Positions 45,603 to 57,908 are shown, numbered from the stretch's first letter. The stretch: 64,000 nt of DNA from Phaseolus vulgaris (GCF_000499845.2 NC_023758.2:18269984-18333983); one strand, 5' to 3'. Notes: generated by a model from the sequence alone, not told the origin. Made by a program: numbers and translations.

Positions 45603-45860
45603 ATGAAGGTTCTAAACTTTATTCTGTCACTGATTCTGCTTCTCGCTGTGGTTCATGTTGAGCCAAACCTAGCTGGTAGGGCATTGAACATGAATGAGCT
45701 ACTATCCCTAGACAACAAGGGTCCTGTGACTCCCTCAGGGCCTTCTACCTGCACGTATATCCCACGAACCGGGGGCAAAAACTGCCCTCCTCTCGAAGAA
45801 ATGGATGTCCAGCACCATCGTCTTGTGGTTCCGTTTGGTGTTGCCACTAATCAACATTAA
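45603..45860 (+). CDS. Small secreted peptide precursor, CTNIP/SCREW-like phytocytokine
   Basis: An 85-residue protein from ATG 45603; the frame is open further 5' but has no other ATG. Residues 1-25 form a signal peptide (MKVLNFILSLILLLAVVHV). The middle is variable and acidic/polar. The C-terminal part has STCTYIPRTGGKNCPP, with two cysteines 14 residues apart and a CTxIP core, preceded by a Pro/Ser/Gly stretch. This resembles the CTNIP (SCREW) family, whose secreted peptides act through the receptor kinase HSL3/NUT in immunity and stomatal control; here Tyr replaces Asn of CTNIP. The residues after the second Cys run longer than needed for the active peptide. Single exon, TATA box at 45531. 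It is the only evident host gene, between two Tat elements. Alternatives are another Cys-containing signalling peptide. The family call is from motif memory. Confidence 0.65.
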   Translation: MKVLNFILSLILLLAVVHVEPNLAGRALNMNELLSLDNKGPVTPSGPSTCTYIPRTGGKNCPPLEEMDVQHHRLVVPFGVATNQH

Positions 45861-46621
45861 AGCATGAACCTCTCTCTTGTAATCATTTTTAGTTAAGCCA
45901 CAAGGAAAGGGTGAAGGCTCCCATAATTGGACGAAATCAAACACTATATTATATATGTGTCTAACAATATGATCATCGGTTTAATTTAGTTATCATTATT
46001 ATGTTTATGTGTAATCTTCTGCAGCTTAATTATGTTACGTGTTTTTATTAATGTTGGATAAAGTTTTTCAATCTGAAGAAATGATTTAGTTGTAATTCAT
46101 TGAGGAAATGAAATACTTTCTGCTGTCGGGAAAAGTCTTGATTTTTAAGCGATGATTGATTATTTATTTTTTATTTAAAAAATAATGATATAACACTAAA
46201 TGATCCGTTCTACAAATACATTGTTCATATCTATAAATTTATGATTTTCAATGAATTTTAATTGATAATAAACAATATAATAAAATAAGTTTGTTATGAC
46301 ATTTTCTATCATATAGGTTTTACAAGCAAAAGTTTATCTAGAAACATATAGTATGAGTGAATATACTCTAAAATCTGAATATAAAATACTTACAATGTTG
46401 TATAGAAAATGATAGATAAAAAAGTTCACAATATTAATACAAAAATTAACAAAAAAAAATTGAACTCCACTCACCTTAATTAACTTTAAAACATGTATGG
46501 AAATCTAACCACTATCAAGTCTTGTAACAAATCCCTTTCTTGTTTACCTTCCAAAGAAATGCCAGAATGGGAAAAATGGAGAAATGAAATGATCATTTTA
46601 AAATTAATTAAAATAATTTTA
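45861..46621. other. 3' flank of the peptide gene, AT-rich
   Basis: Contains the likely 3' UTR and intergenic DNA up to the E5 LTR. No strong polyadenylation signal, gene or repeat was identified. Confidence 0.5.
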
Positions 46622-47702
46622 TGTTCTTGCCGGTTGACCAGAATGTGCTTCATGCGTAGCTGCGACTCGCGTATCAATGACACCGTCGTCTTGGTTCCAA
46701 ATCTTCACCCTACACCACCGTGAGTACCTGAAACAGAGAGAACAAAGGGCGCCCTCGCGGCCGTTTGCACTCCGACAATCAAGTCAGTAGGCAGAAAACA
46801 CTATGCACCTCTGCATCGGAACACCGTAACTGCGATGTTCTGAAGGCGCGTAACTGTATTCTAACGAACTTCTCTCTGGTGCTCAAATCACTCGTGTGTA
46901 CAGTGTGTAAGCGTGCAAATGATTAGAACGTGAAAACGTACCTTACTAAGCTTCCAGAAAGGCTTATATACCTTGGGTTTCAGTGTTACTGCCACGTGGC
47001 TTCTCTGACTTAAGCGCAATTCCACGTGGAAGGCCTTACAACGCTATAACCCAACTTAGGGAAATCCCAGCGCGTAAGTCTTCCTTCCTCGAAGTGCATC
47101 CAGCGCAAGGGGTGACTACCTGGGTGCCAACTCATGCGCCCCAGCCTCTAGTCACTCGCCTTGGGTGTGTATCAGCCTTCCTCTCGTACCATGCACGCGG
47201 ATTACCCTTGGGGCGAGGCCCTCTCCCGTGTCGTATCTGTCCTAGGGATTCTCCAAAGGTGGCGCGGGTAGCCACGTCCTACACCTCATGCATGAGTACT
47301 TCACGAGTCAGGTTACTCCCTAATGGTACTGGGAATATGGCCTTGAAGCCACCTTTCCCTTCTCTTTATTACTGTTTTGAGGTACCGAGGCCCGAGGCCT
47401 CCTCGCCCGTACCGAGGCCTCCTCGCCCGTACCGTGGCCTCTTATCGTGCCGCTCCCTCCACGGTCTTCCCTACCCGCGGGTATCGGGGGGTGGCACCAT
47501 CGAGGCCAAAGCGCGCTCTTAAGACAACGAGTCACGCCTTTAAGGTGGGAGACGCTTAAACCTGGCAACGCCCATACATGGCGACGCCCATACATGACGA
47601 TGCTCAAAGCGGTCAACACACTAACTTTCCTCCTTGGAGCCCCTTGGTGGGTCCCACCGTATGTTTGACTTTGGTCAACGCCCGAGGACGGGTCGGTATA
47701 CA
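46622..47702 (-). repeat. 3' LTR of E5 (1081 bp)
   Basis: Minus strand starts TGTATACCGACCCGTCC at 47702 and ends CGGCAAGAACA at 46622. TATA box TATATAAG near 46970 (minus). Conserved GTCGGAGTGCAAACGGCCGC...GGGCGCC...TTTCAGG block at 46727-46785. A hairpin at 47459-47480 (minus CCGCGG/CCGTGG) matches those of E2. The start resembles solo LTR E3. Confidence 0.85.
47459..47480 (-). other. Hairpin CCGCGG-N10-CCGTGG in E5 LTR
   Basis: Minus strand arms at 47480-47475 and 47464-47459, spacer GTAGGGAAGA. One position would be a G-U pair in RNA. Homologous to the E2 hairpins, with a different arm sequence. Confidence 0.6.
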
Positions 47703-47716
47703 AGCCCCCCAGTCTT
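47703..47716 (-). other. Polypurine tract of E5
   Basis: Minus strand ACTGGGGGGCTT, next to the LTR start at 47702. Confidence 0.75.
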
Positions 47717-48282
47717 GAGCTGATAATTGTTTTCAGCGAAATGGCTAAGGCCTCGCCCTACAGTCCACGTGGCATTCTGATGACGTGACATTCTCTGCGC
47801 TGGTGACGTGACACTCTCTGCGCTGGTGACGTGACTCTTTAAGTCACGCTTTAATCTCTTGACACGTGGCCCAATCGCACGGCTACCACTTAACGTCTCT
47901 TGCGCTCCTCAAGTTTACATTATATCCTTCTAAAATCGTGCGCTTCAGTTACTGTTTCATCACTTTTCCCATTCCTTCACACTCTTCACCCTCTTCTCGA
48001 AGCTCTCTCTGATTCTCTCTTCACACCCCAAACTTTCGTCAACCCGATCATTCAAAGGTATGGTTTTTCTTCTTTGATGGCTCTTTCTCTTGATTGTTTG
48101 TATTGATATAACTGCCTGGGTCTGTTTATTTTTCTCGCATTCACGCTTTTCCTTCTCATTTCTTCGTTCCTCCCCTTTCTTAACCTCTCGCGTGGGTAGG
48201 GTTTTTCTGGGGTTTCTTCCTCTTTTTCGTCTTAACCCTCATTTGCTGAACCTTTACTCTTCTTCATTCTTCAGTTTCCTTT

Positions 48283-50480
48283 ATGGCGCGTACTAAAACG
48301 ACTGCCAACCCTCCTCCTCCAGGGGTCAACTACAAAGCCCTGTACCCCTGGGCCCCTGATGAGTTGCTCGCTGAGTGCTCAAGTCTAACCTCCCTAAAGG
48401 ATTGGAGGGACCATGTAGGCGACCCCAGTGTTTACCAATTCAGCGCCTTCGTTAGGAGGCATGACACGTACATATCTGTGCGCCCCTGCACCCCAGGTGA
48501 ACCTGTCTGTGTGGACGAGAGGTCGAACGACGGGGTGCCCTTCTTCTTCTTCTACCAAACGGTGTTCAAACGCATAGGAATGCGTTTGCCCTTCTATGGG
48601 TTCGAGAGGGAGCTCTTAACTGAGATCAACGTCGCCCCTGCCCAACTACACTCCAATAGGTGGGCGTTTGTCAAGGCGTTCGGAATCTTATGCGGGTACT
48701 TCGGTCAAACCCCCTCCGTGGATATCTTCCTCCACTTCTTCGAGGTTAAGAAGCAAGGGAAGAGCCTCTAGGTCAGCTTCAGCGGCATCGCCGGGAGGGT
48801 CCTTCTATCTCTGTTCCAGCAATCCTACAAGGGATGGAGGGGCAAGTTCTTCAGGGTGAGTTGCACTGAGCACGACCACACTACTCTGGATAGCTTCCCT
48901 TTATACTGGGTGAAGGAAGTGAAGCTGACTAAACCCAAAACTTTGGATGAACTACCCTCGACTGATCGAGAGGTTTTCCAGATTTTGGCTAGCGTGGGGG
49001 TCCTTGACACTGCTGAATTGATAGCTCGTGAATACGACTCCGAGGCCCTCACTAAATACATTAGTATGGGAACTACTCCCCACTTATCCTCTTTGATTTC
49101 TGCTTCTGCTAGTTTTCACTCTTGCTTGCATATGAATTATCTGTTTGCTTCGTGTTGTAGCTTGGCCTGTGCCTAACCTCTGCTCTGTTTGCTTTCTTGG
49201 TGTAGATTCAAAAATGGACAAGAACAAAAGGTTGAGACTTATCAAAGCTTTGACAGCCAAGGGCAAAGCTGCGTCCAAGGGAGCTGGGGACTCCACACAC
49301 CCAGCCTCTGAACCTGCTCCCCCCATTTCTCCAACATCCCTCTCCCAAAACCTTCCCAACACCACACCTCACCAAAATCTTCCCTCTCCCAATGCCACTC
49401 ACCCTCCTACCTCTCCACCACCCATCACGGCAGTGCCCCTTACCATGGTTGAGACTGCAACCACACCAGCCCCCCTGGACAAGGGCAAAGGGGTGGTGGT
49501 GGTTCCCTCCGAAGATGATGAGACTCCGCAGATGGGCAAGTCTTCAAGAGGAGGAGGACTACCAAGGTTGTCACCTCCACCTCTTCTTCAAATCATGGTG
49601 CAGAGTCCTTAAGGGAGCACCCTCCAAGCGCTACTTCACCGCCCCAACAATTAGCTTTGGAGGGTGGGGTCGAGTCTGAGCCCACACCTACCCCTGCATC
49701 GGCCCCAGATCTTCCCCAACCAGTCCAAGAGCTGCTAAGAGGCTACCTGCGCAAGGCGATGCCAGGGGGGCCATCTTAAGAGGCCAGGAAGGAGAGCATG
49801 GCCTACTACCTTGGGGCATTCCTTGCTTGCGCCACCACATGGCGTGATCAGGCTAAAGCCAAGGCCAGTGAGCTCTCTGTCCTTCAGGCTCTTGAAAAGA
49901 GTGTGCCTCCCTGAAGGAAGAAAAGCAGACTCTGGAGCGTCATTGGGCCCGCCAAGAGGAAGCCTACAAGGACTCCTTGAAGGAGGCTCAGAAAGCGAAA
50001 GACGCCGCCAGCAAGAGACTGCACGGAGCTGGGCAAACCTACACCTAACTCCTTGGGCAAGTTTTTCCTATTCGTGTGGAAATTACAGATCTGAAAGACA
50101 CTGCCAAAACCTCCAAGGTCAAGATGAAGAAGCTCGAGAATCAATGCGTTGACCGAGAGGTGAAACTAGGCACGGCGGAGGCAGCGTTTGATGCTAAGGC
50201 TAAGGCCTTCGACCTGCTTGAAGCTGAATTTGTAAAGCTGCGGGCGGAGTCGGTCAAAGCTTTAGCGGCCAAAGAGCAAGAGTTGGCCTCCCAAGCTGAG
50301 CACTTCAAGAAGGCGGAGCAAGAGCTGGTCGATGACGCCGCGGGCGCTTTAGCCGATGGGTTCACCGAGGCTCTTGCCCAAGCGGCTTGCGCAAACCCGG
50401 GAATCGACGTCTCTGGCTGCAGCCCCCTTAATGAAGTCGTAGAAGGCAAAATCGTGCCTGTAGAAGCTCTTGAGGATTAG
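48283..50480 (+). pseudogene. Antisense accessory gene of E5, broken
   Basis: Plus-strand copy of the Tat accessory gene. ATG 48283; an apparent 5' UTR intron spans 48058-48274 (donor CAAAG|GTATGG, acceptor TTCTTCAG|TTTCC). Coding exon 1 (48283-49063) has the conserved domain (YKALYPWAPDELL, PFFFFYQTVFKRIGMRLPF, PSVDIFLHFFEVKKQ) but a TAG at 48769-48771 replaces Trp (compare FWVSFSGIAGR in E2). Exon 2 starts at 49206 after GGTGTAG (SKMDKNKRLRLIKALTAK). It stops at 49610-49612 and is then shifted and broken again near 49780 and 49910. The coiled coil resumes in frame from about 50076 and ends NPGIDVSGCSP...VVEGKIVPVEALED at 50480, the conserved C-terminus. The exon layout is the same as in E2 and E4 despite the decay. 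Confidence 0.8.
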
Positions 50481-51834
50481 CCTACTTACTGTAATTCTGT
50501 AGCTCTGTAACTCTGTGACCACTTGTATCGCCATATTTGAATATAAATGACCATTTTAACTTCACATTCTTGTGTACTCTTCTCCTCTCTTACTGCTTTG
50601 ATAATTGTGTTTGTGCTTTATCTTCGCATTTACCATCGACTCTCCTTGCTTTGATCTATGCCTTCCTATTGTTCTTCGAATTCCTTCTGCTTCTTTGACT
50701 CGTAATGAACTTTGGCTTGATCTTTGGTTATCCTCCGTGGCCCCGAAGCGCCTACCACCGAAGGTGTTAATGGCCTTGTCATCGCTTAAGATGAAAGAGG
50801 ACTCATCTCTTCCCTGGCCTCAATGTCGCTCGAGGGCGAAGGAGGACTTATCTTGGCTGAAGCCTGCTTACCTGCACTGGGTGTCCACACTCGAGGAGCG
50901 ACCTGCTGAACGCAAGGTCGTTTCGTCCTCAGCGTGTCTAAACACTTGGGACAAAGTTGCGCTTTGATGCCCACGCCCGAGGAGAGGTCTGCTAAAAGCA
51001 GCGCTGTATCGTCCTCCGGGTGTCTAAACACCAAGGCAACTAGCCCTTATCTCTGCGCACTTGGTGCCCATGCCCGAGGAGAGGCCTGCCCGTAAGCAGC
51101 GCCGTTTCGTCCTCGGAGTGTCCAAAAACACCAAGGCGATCAGTGTTCTTGGTGCCCACGCCTGGGAGAGGCATGCTGAAAGTAGTGTCGTGTCGTCCCC
51201 GGTGTGTCTAAACACCAAGATGTCCAGGGACCTTGGTGATTACGCCTAAGGAGAAGGTTTCTCGAAGGATGGCGCTTCTCCTATATGGCGTGTATCTGCA
51301 CCAAGTCGCCTGACTCTCCACTGCTCCGAACTTCCTCACTGCCTGATGCCCACACTTGAAGGAGGCGCCCCCCGCCACTTCCTTGCGAAGTGTCTAGACA
51401 CTAGATACCGGGGCTAGCCGTTCTTACCTGGGGAGGGGGCGTCCCGAAGGAATCCGTTAACCCCTGCCTAGGGACTGAACGCCTGGATTTTAGATATGCT
51501 ATGCGTACCTTTCAAACTTGACGCCCATGCCCGAGGAGTGCGCTCCCGTCACCCCCTTTGGGGTGTCTACATGTCCAAGCTGGTTCGCGCGCTTGGTGTC
51601 CACGCCCAGAGGAGATATTCGCGTCCCTCCTGCTGAGGTGTCTACACACCATGGTGGCGGGTTCGTTTCTTAATGAACCGCGCCCTTTTCTTTTAGCGTT
51701 TCTTTACATTGCAAAAAAAGGAAATTGAGACAATGTATACTTGAACTCATTCTTTTACTTGGGTGACCTCATTAGAAAACCCTCAAAAGGGAAAAAGAGT
51801 GTCCCCTTTAAAACTGTGTACTACATAATGTTCT
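50481..51834. repeat. Convergent spacer of E5 with imperfect inverted-repeat units
   Basis: Between the ends of the two opposed genes. From about 50860 to 51250 there are imperfect units of roughly 70-100 bp. Two are bounded by inverted arms CTTGGTG/CACCAAG: 51060-51066 with 51129-51135, and 51148-51154 with 51213-51219. Inside the first lies a second pair CCGAGGA/TCCTCGG (51074-51080, 51110-51116). More diverged units occur before and after, to about 51660. No coding sequence. Confidence 0.65.
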
Positions 51835-54353
51835 TTAACTAAAGTAAAACTTTAAATTGGCTGCGTTCTAGGTGTGTGGAATGGGGCCTCCTTCCAAAGT
51901 CTTAAGCTTGTACGAACCATTCCCCTTAGCCTCGTTTACTCTAAAGGGCCCGGTCCACTTGGGAGATAGCTTGTTCTCCAACTCATATGGATGAGCCTTT
52001 CGCATGACCAGGTTAGCTACTTGGAACTGCCGCGGCTTCACCTTGGAGTTGTACTGATGCTCCACCCTTCTCTTCACAGCCTCAACCTTTATCCTCACCT
52101 CTTCCCTGGCCTCGTCCAATAGGTCTAGGTTCACCCTCCTCTCCTCATTGGACTCCTCTGCCACAAAGCTTTGGAAACGGGGCGAGCTCTCATGAATTTC
52201 CACTAGGATCATGGCGTCCGACCCGTACACCAGGCTGAACGGCGTCTCCATGGTGGAAGACTGGGGCGTGGTGTAGTAAGCCCACACGATCCTTGGTACT
52301 TCTTCTGCCCACGCTCCCTTGGCTTTCTCAAGCCTCCTCTTCAACCCCCTCAACAAAATTTTGTTCGCGGACTCCACCTGTCCGTTTGTCTGGGGTTGTT
52401 CGACAGATGCAAACACCTGCTTGATGCCTACTTCTGAGCACAACTTACCCATTTGCAGGCTGGCAAACTGGGTACCATTATCTGAAACGAGGCGCCTCGG
52501 TACACCGAAGCGATACACAATATTTTTCCACACGAAGTGTTGTACCTTGTGTACGGTGATGTGCGCCACCGGCTCTGCTTCTATCCACTTCGTGAAGTAC
52601 TCGATGGCGACTATCAAGTACTTCATCTACCTTATCGCCAAAGGGAAGGGCCCCAGAATGTCGATTCCCCATGTATGGAAAGGCCACGGGCTATAAATCG
52701 ACCTCAACTCTTTTGGAGGTGCCTTGTGCCAGTCAGCGTGCATTTGGCACTGCTTGCATCGCTAGGCATACCTCACGCAATCCTCCCTTACTGTCGGCCA
52801 GTAGAACCCTGCACGGATCACCTTGGATGCCAACGACCTCCCCCCTACATGGCTTCCACAGATCCCTTCGTGGAGCTCCGACATTATCCTTATGCACTCG
52901 TCGCCGCTCACACGTGTTAGAATCGGGTGCGTGAACCTATGCTTGAATAGTGCTCCATCGATGAGAGTGTACCTCGTGGAATTTCTATTTATCCTCTTGC
53001 CCTCTCCAGGCTCCGCAAGGAGGATCCCATCCGCGATGTAGCGCCTGTAGGGCGTCATCCATGTGTCCCCCTCTTCTAAAACGCACACCTGCATACGACC
53101 CTCCTCTTCGGGCGAGGCCGGATATATACTGACGCTGGGGACCCTCGCCGTGTCCTAAATCAAAGACTGATGGCTCTTCGGCTTTCCCCTAGTCATGCTG
53201 ATATGAAGGACATCCACCCTATTATCTGCCACAAACGTTCGTGGCGCCTTGAGTGTCTCCTGGATGACCGTCCTCTACCTTCCCCCCTTGCCTGAGCTGG
53301 CCAGTTTGGCGAGCAGGTCAACTTTGGCACGAACGCCCCCTTCAGCAACTGGACGTACTTCAGATACGCCGCCATCTGCGGATCCTTCGCTTGGTACTCC
53401 CCAGCTACCTGCCCCGTGACCAACTGGGAGTCGCTCTTCGCCATCAGACTCCACGCACCCATCTCCTTGGCCAGGAGCATCCCAGCTATGAGGGCTTCGT
53501 ATTCTGCTTGGTTGTTGCTGGCCTTGAATGCAAACCTCAGGTCCTGCTCAATCAGCAAACCCTTTGGCCCCTCCAAGACCACACCGGCTCCACTTCCTTG
53601 CTGGTTGGAGGACCCATCCACCGAAAGCATCCATTGCGAGCCTAACTCCATCTCTTGCTGTGTGCTTCCTAGTGAGAGCTCTGCCAAAAAGTCAGCGTAT
53701 ACCTGCCCTTTGATGGATCCCCTGGGCTCGTACTGAATATAGAACTCAGACAGTTGTACCGCCCAGCGAACCATCCTTCCTGCGACGTCTGGCTTCTGCA
53801 ATACCTTATGGATAGGGAGGTCTGTCATCACCACCACCGTGAAGCTTTGGAAGTAATGGCGAAGCCTCCTAGTTGAGAACACCACTGTCAGTGTCGCCTT
53901 CTCCAACGATTGATACCTCGTCTCCGGCCCCTACAAGACTTTACTGACGAAGTATATGGGCTTCTGAGTCTGATCCTGCTATTGAACCAGCACAGAGCTG
54001 ATGGCCCACTCCGTCACTGTGAAATACAAACAGGGGGTTTGCCGGCCCGCGGCTTGCATAGCACGGGAGGTGTCGCCAGGTACTCCTTTAGCCTGAGGAA
54101 AGTTGTCTCGCACTCCTCTGTCCACACGAAGCGGCTGTTCCTTTTCAGGCACTGAAAGTATGGGTGACCTTTATCTCCACCAGCAGAAACTAACCTCGAC
54201 AAGGCCGCCATGCACCCCGTCAGCTGCTGCACTTCTTTCACCGAGGCAGGACTCCTCATCGCTAGGATCGCCGCACACTTGTCGGGGTTCGCCTCTATCC
54301 CCGGCTCGGTGAGCATGAAACCTAAGAACTTCCCCGCCTCGACCCCAAAAACG
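51835..54353 (-). pseudogene. E5 pol, C-terminal half: RT end, RNase H, second RNase H, integrase
   Basis: Minus strand, continuing the RT interrupted by the Copia element. It starts at the C/VF of KCVFGVEAGKF, then has LTGCMAALSRLVSAGG, RNase H, a second RNase H (SVDGSSNQQGSGAG near 53620), the integrase HHCC finger (ELHEGICGSHVGGRSLAS near 52850), and the core (SDNGTQF, HPQTNGQVESAN reading GQVESANK). Ends LKFYFS near 51838. Breaks include a stop before MKYLIVAIEYF (CAG to TAG near 52627), frameshifts near 54015, 53910 and 53310, and a TAG for Trp near 51870. The remainder is clearly homologous to E2. Confidence 0.85.
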
Positions 54354-55513
54354 TGTTAGAATATATGGCTTTAAACTAGATGGGGGGTGGGGGTGAATTG
54401 TTTAAAGAGATTTTTCGTAATCTTTTAAGCCTTGAATGAAAATACTTCGAGAATACCTTGATTTAGAAATCAGTTTTTTCAAAAACACAAAGCTTAAAGC
54501 ACTGCACCAGCAAAACAATCAGTTGTTTCGTAGAAACAATCGGTTGTTTATACCAGTAATAAAATCAAAACTGAATTTAAAGAGTTAGGGATAGAGAAAA
54601 TGTACACAAATGTTTATACTGGTTCACTCCAAACCCAGAGCTACATCCAGTCTTCTCAGAGAACCTCTGAGGAAATCCACTAAGCAATCACACCTTGATC
54701 ACTTACACCACAACCAAGAAAGTGACTTTGATCCCCTCAAGACACACACTTCTCTTGGCCAACACACCAACACTAAGATTTCTGATCTTGATCCCCTCAA
54801 GAACACACAACAAATCACAGCAAACACACAAACGAAACTTGTTTAACAGAGTACAAGGATTACACTTGTTACAGAAGATAATATGAAATCAATACAAGTC
54901 AAAATCCTATTCCACAGACTTTGATCAATCACAAACTCTAAGCAATCTCAGCTCTTTGAAAAAGTCAAAATCTGTATTAAAAAAAAACTTATTACTCAAA
55001 TTTGTTTTTCTGAATTTATTCAAAGATATTGTTTGTTATCAAATCTTAAAAAACTTATTCATTGCATTTAAAGATTGGTCAAAGCATTTAAAGACTGGAG
55101 CGTAAGCAGTTAAATCATTTAAAGCATTTAAAGCTCAGTCAAAGATAAAAAAGTTTTTCTGTTATGGTACCAAAACAAACAATCGGTTGTTTCCTCAAAT
55201 CAACCGGTTGTTTTGGTTTTAATAGCTTAACCATTTGAAAAATAGTTTTCAATCTTTTTCTAAAAACATCTAAGTATAAACAATCGGTTGTTTTGACAAA
55301 ACAATCGGTTATTTCTAACTTATTTTGAAAAACATTTTTCTTTCAAAAAGATTGAGAATGCCTATGCTTTGGATTCAATCAAGAGGTGGATTAGAAACAC
55401 AATCTACCCCAGATTCTAACTAAAACAACACAGCAGCAGCAAGCACAGCCAAGGCTTCAACATCCTTCAAAGGGTTTGGATTCTTCAAAGCTTGAACACC
55501 ACTTGGTTCAACA
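54354..55513 (-). repeat. 3' LTR of the Copia element (1160 bp)
   Basis: Plus strand starts TGTTAGAATATATGG and ends CTTGGTTCAACA. Contains repeated CAATCGGTTGTTT motifs. About 200 bp longer than its partner, which lacks the segment equivalent to about 55312-55500. Confidence 0.88.
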
Positions 55514-55840
55514 ATCTCCCCTTATTTGATGAAGACAAATCTCTGGTGCTTGTGTTTGATCTGATTGAATCTGAAGCAGTACCTGCAAAAGTAGCATTTA
55601 TATTATCCAATGCTTCTTACAGCAGCAGGTCATATTTTTATATATTCAAAGCATAAAACATGACTAACAATCAGTTGTTTACACGAAACAATCGGTTGTT
55701 TCTATCAGCAGCAGCAGAAAACAACTTTAAATCAGAGATTTTCACAGTTTATACAGTTTCAGATAAAGATATACAAGAACCAATTAATTCTCCCCCTATT
55801 TGTCTTCACAAATAGACTTTTAGCATGTATTAAAACAGAT
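55514..55840 (-). other. Polypurine tract region of the Copia element
   Basis: Minus strand CAAATAAGGGGAGAT directly abuts the 3' LTR (55514-55528). A second PPT-like GACAAATAGGGGGAGAA lies at about 55787-55803. Repeated PPT-like tracts are described for Sireviruses. Confidence 0.65.
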
Positions 55841-57469
55841 TTATAAGAGATTATTAAGATCAAGGATACCTAACTCATTTCTTAGGAAGAAAAACCTCTC
55901 TTTTGGTAATGGTTTCGTGAAGATGTCAGCTAACTGCAGTTTGGTCTCCACAAACTTCACTTCACAGTTCCCATTGTTTACATGATCCCTGATGAAATGG
56001 TGTCTTATCTCAATATGTTTGGTCCTCGAGTGCTGAATCTGATTTTTGGTAAGATTGATGGCACTTGTGTTATCACACATCAAAGGGACCTTGCTAATTT
56101 GTAATCCAAAGTCTGCAAGTTGTTGTTTGAGCCACATAATCTGTGCACAACAGCTCCCAGCAACAATATATTCAGCCTCAGCAGTAGAGAGAGCAACACA
56201 TGCTTGCTTCTTGCTATGCCATGAGGTTAGACTTGAGCCAAGAAGGTGGCAAGTGCCACTTGTGCTCTTTCTATCTAGCTTGCAACCTGCAAAGTCAGAA
56301 TCTGAATAACCAATTAAATGAATTGGAGAGTGAGAAGGATACCATAAACCAACAGATGATGTTCTTTTGAGATATTTCAGAATTCTTTTTGCAGCTATGA
56401 AGTGTGACTCTTTAGGATTTGCTTGACATCTTGCACATAGACACACTGCAAACATGATGTCCGGTCTACTAGCTGTTAGATAAAGCAAAGAGCCAATCAA
56501 TCCTCTGTATTTTGTTTGATCTACACTCTTTCCAGCAGCATCAACATCCATATAACAACTTGATGACAATGGAGTGTTTGCTTCTTTGCAACTCTCCATT
56601 TCAAATTTCTTGAGAATCTCCTTGCAATATTTTGATTGACATAGAAAGATCCCATCCTTTGTTTGCTTAACCTGCAATCCAAGAAAGAAAGACAGTTCTC
56701 CCATCATAGACATTTCAAACTCACCTTTTGTTGTAGCCACAAATTCTTCACACAAACTATCTTGTGTAGCACCAAAGATGATGTCATCTACATAGATTTG
56801 CACTAGAATTATTTCTGTATTTGACTTTTTGATGAAGAGAGTCTTGTCTACCATTCCCCTTTCATAACCATGAGATAGCAGAAAATTGCTAAGCCTCTCA
56901 TACCACTGTCTTGGAGCTTGCTTCAGTCCATACAAAGCTTTCTTCAACTTGAAGACATGGTTGGGATACTTATGATCTTCAAAGCCTGGTGGTTGATCTA
57001 CATACACTTCCTCATTGATGTAGCCGTTTAAGAAGGAACTTTTGACATCCATTTGGAAGAGTTTGAAACCACTCATACACGTAAAAGCCAGTAGCAGCCT
57101 CACAGACTCCAATCTAGCAACAGGAGCAAAGGTTTCACCATAGTCTATACCCTCCTCTTGATTGTAGCCCTTGACAACTAGCCTTGCTTTGTTCCTTGTG
57201 ATCACACCATCTTCATCTAGCTTGTTTATGAAAACCCATTTCAAACCAATAATATTCATTTCATCAGTTCTAGGGACAAGAAACCATACCTCATTCCTTG
57301 CAAACTGATTCAACTCTTCATGCATAGCTTCAACGGACTTCTCATCCTTGAGAGCTTCCTCAATTGACTTTGGTTCAATTTGAGAGATAAAAGTTGTGTG
57401 CCTGCAAAAGTTTGAGATGGAGCTACGTGTGGAGACACGTTGCTTTATCTGCCCTATGATGTTATCCAC
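55841..57469 (-). pseudogene. Copia RT and RNase H
   Basis: Minus strand, 542 codons of open frame from 57469 to 55841. RT motifs: WVFINKLDEDG, VARLESVRLLLAF, FQMDVKSSFLNG, YVDQPPGF, LKKALYGLKQAPRQWY, and the catalytic YVDDIIFGA near 56790. RNase H motifs: SRPDIMFAV, GYSDSDFAGCKLDRKSTSG, ALSTAEAEY, CDNTSAINL, ADIFTKPLP. The frame is open through both domains. It is cut off from the integrase part by repeated in-frame TAG stops in the 21-bp repeats at 57527-57605, so it is not part of an intact polyprotein. Confidence 0.88.
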
Positions 57470-57908
57470 TGACAGATCTCTAGGAATCCTCCACTCCTTG
57501 GGCAGCTCACTCTGTTGCAGAATTTCAATCGGTTGTTTCTACGAATCAACCGGTTGTTTCTACGAATCAACCGGTTGTTTCTACGAATCATCCGGTTGTT
57601 TTTCTGCACAGATTTCCAGCTTCTCCAAACTGATGCTCTGTTCATCTTCTTCAGCACTGGTCTTTGGGATTTGATTGATTCTGTGATATACCTCATCAAA
57701 GACAACGTGAACTGATTCTTCCTACAGTCATCAACCTCTTGTTGTAGACTCTATATGCATGACTTGTGAATGAATACCCTCTGAAGATGCCAAGATCCGC
57801 TTTCTGATCAAACTTTCCCAAGTTTTCTTTTCCATTGTTGAGGACGAAATAGCTGCAGCCAAAAACCCTGAGATGGTTGATGTTAGGCTTCCTTCCATTG
57901 AAGAGTTC
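57470..57908 (-). pseudogene. Copia integrase C-terminal region with 21-bp repeats
   Basis: Between integrase and RT. Minus strand reads FGCSYFVLNNGKENLG near 57860, then shifts. At 57527-57605 four 21-bp repeats (CAACCGGTTGTTTCTACGAAT-type) give KQPVDS followed by TAG in the RT frame, so the stop recurs with each repeat. Confidence 0.7.

Noticed and set aside
45653..45944. Minus-strand ORFs over the peptide gene
   Set aside because: Opposite-strand shadows of the peptide coding sequence.
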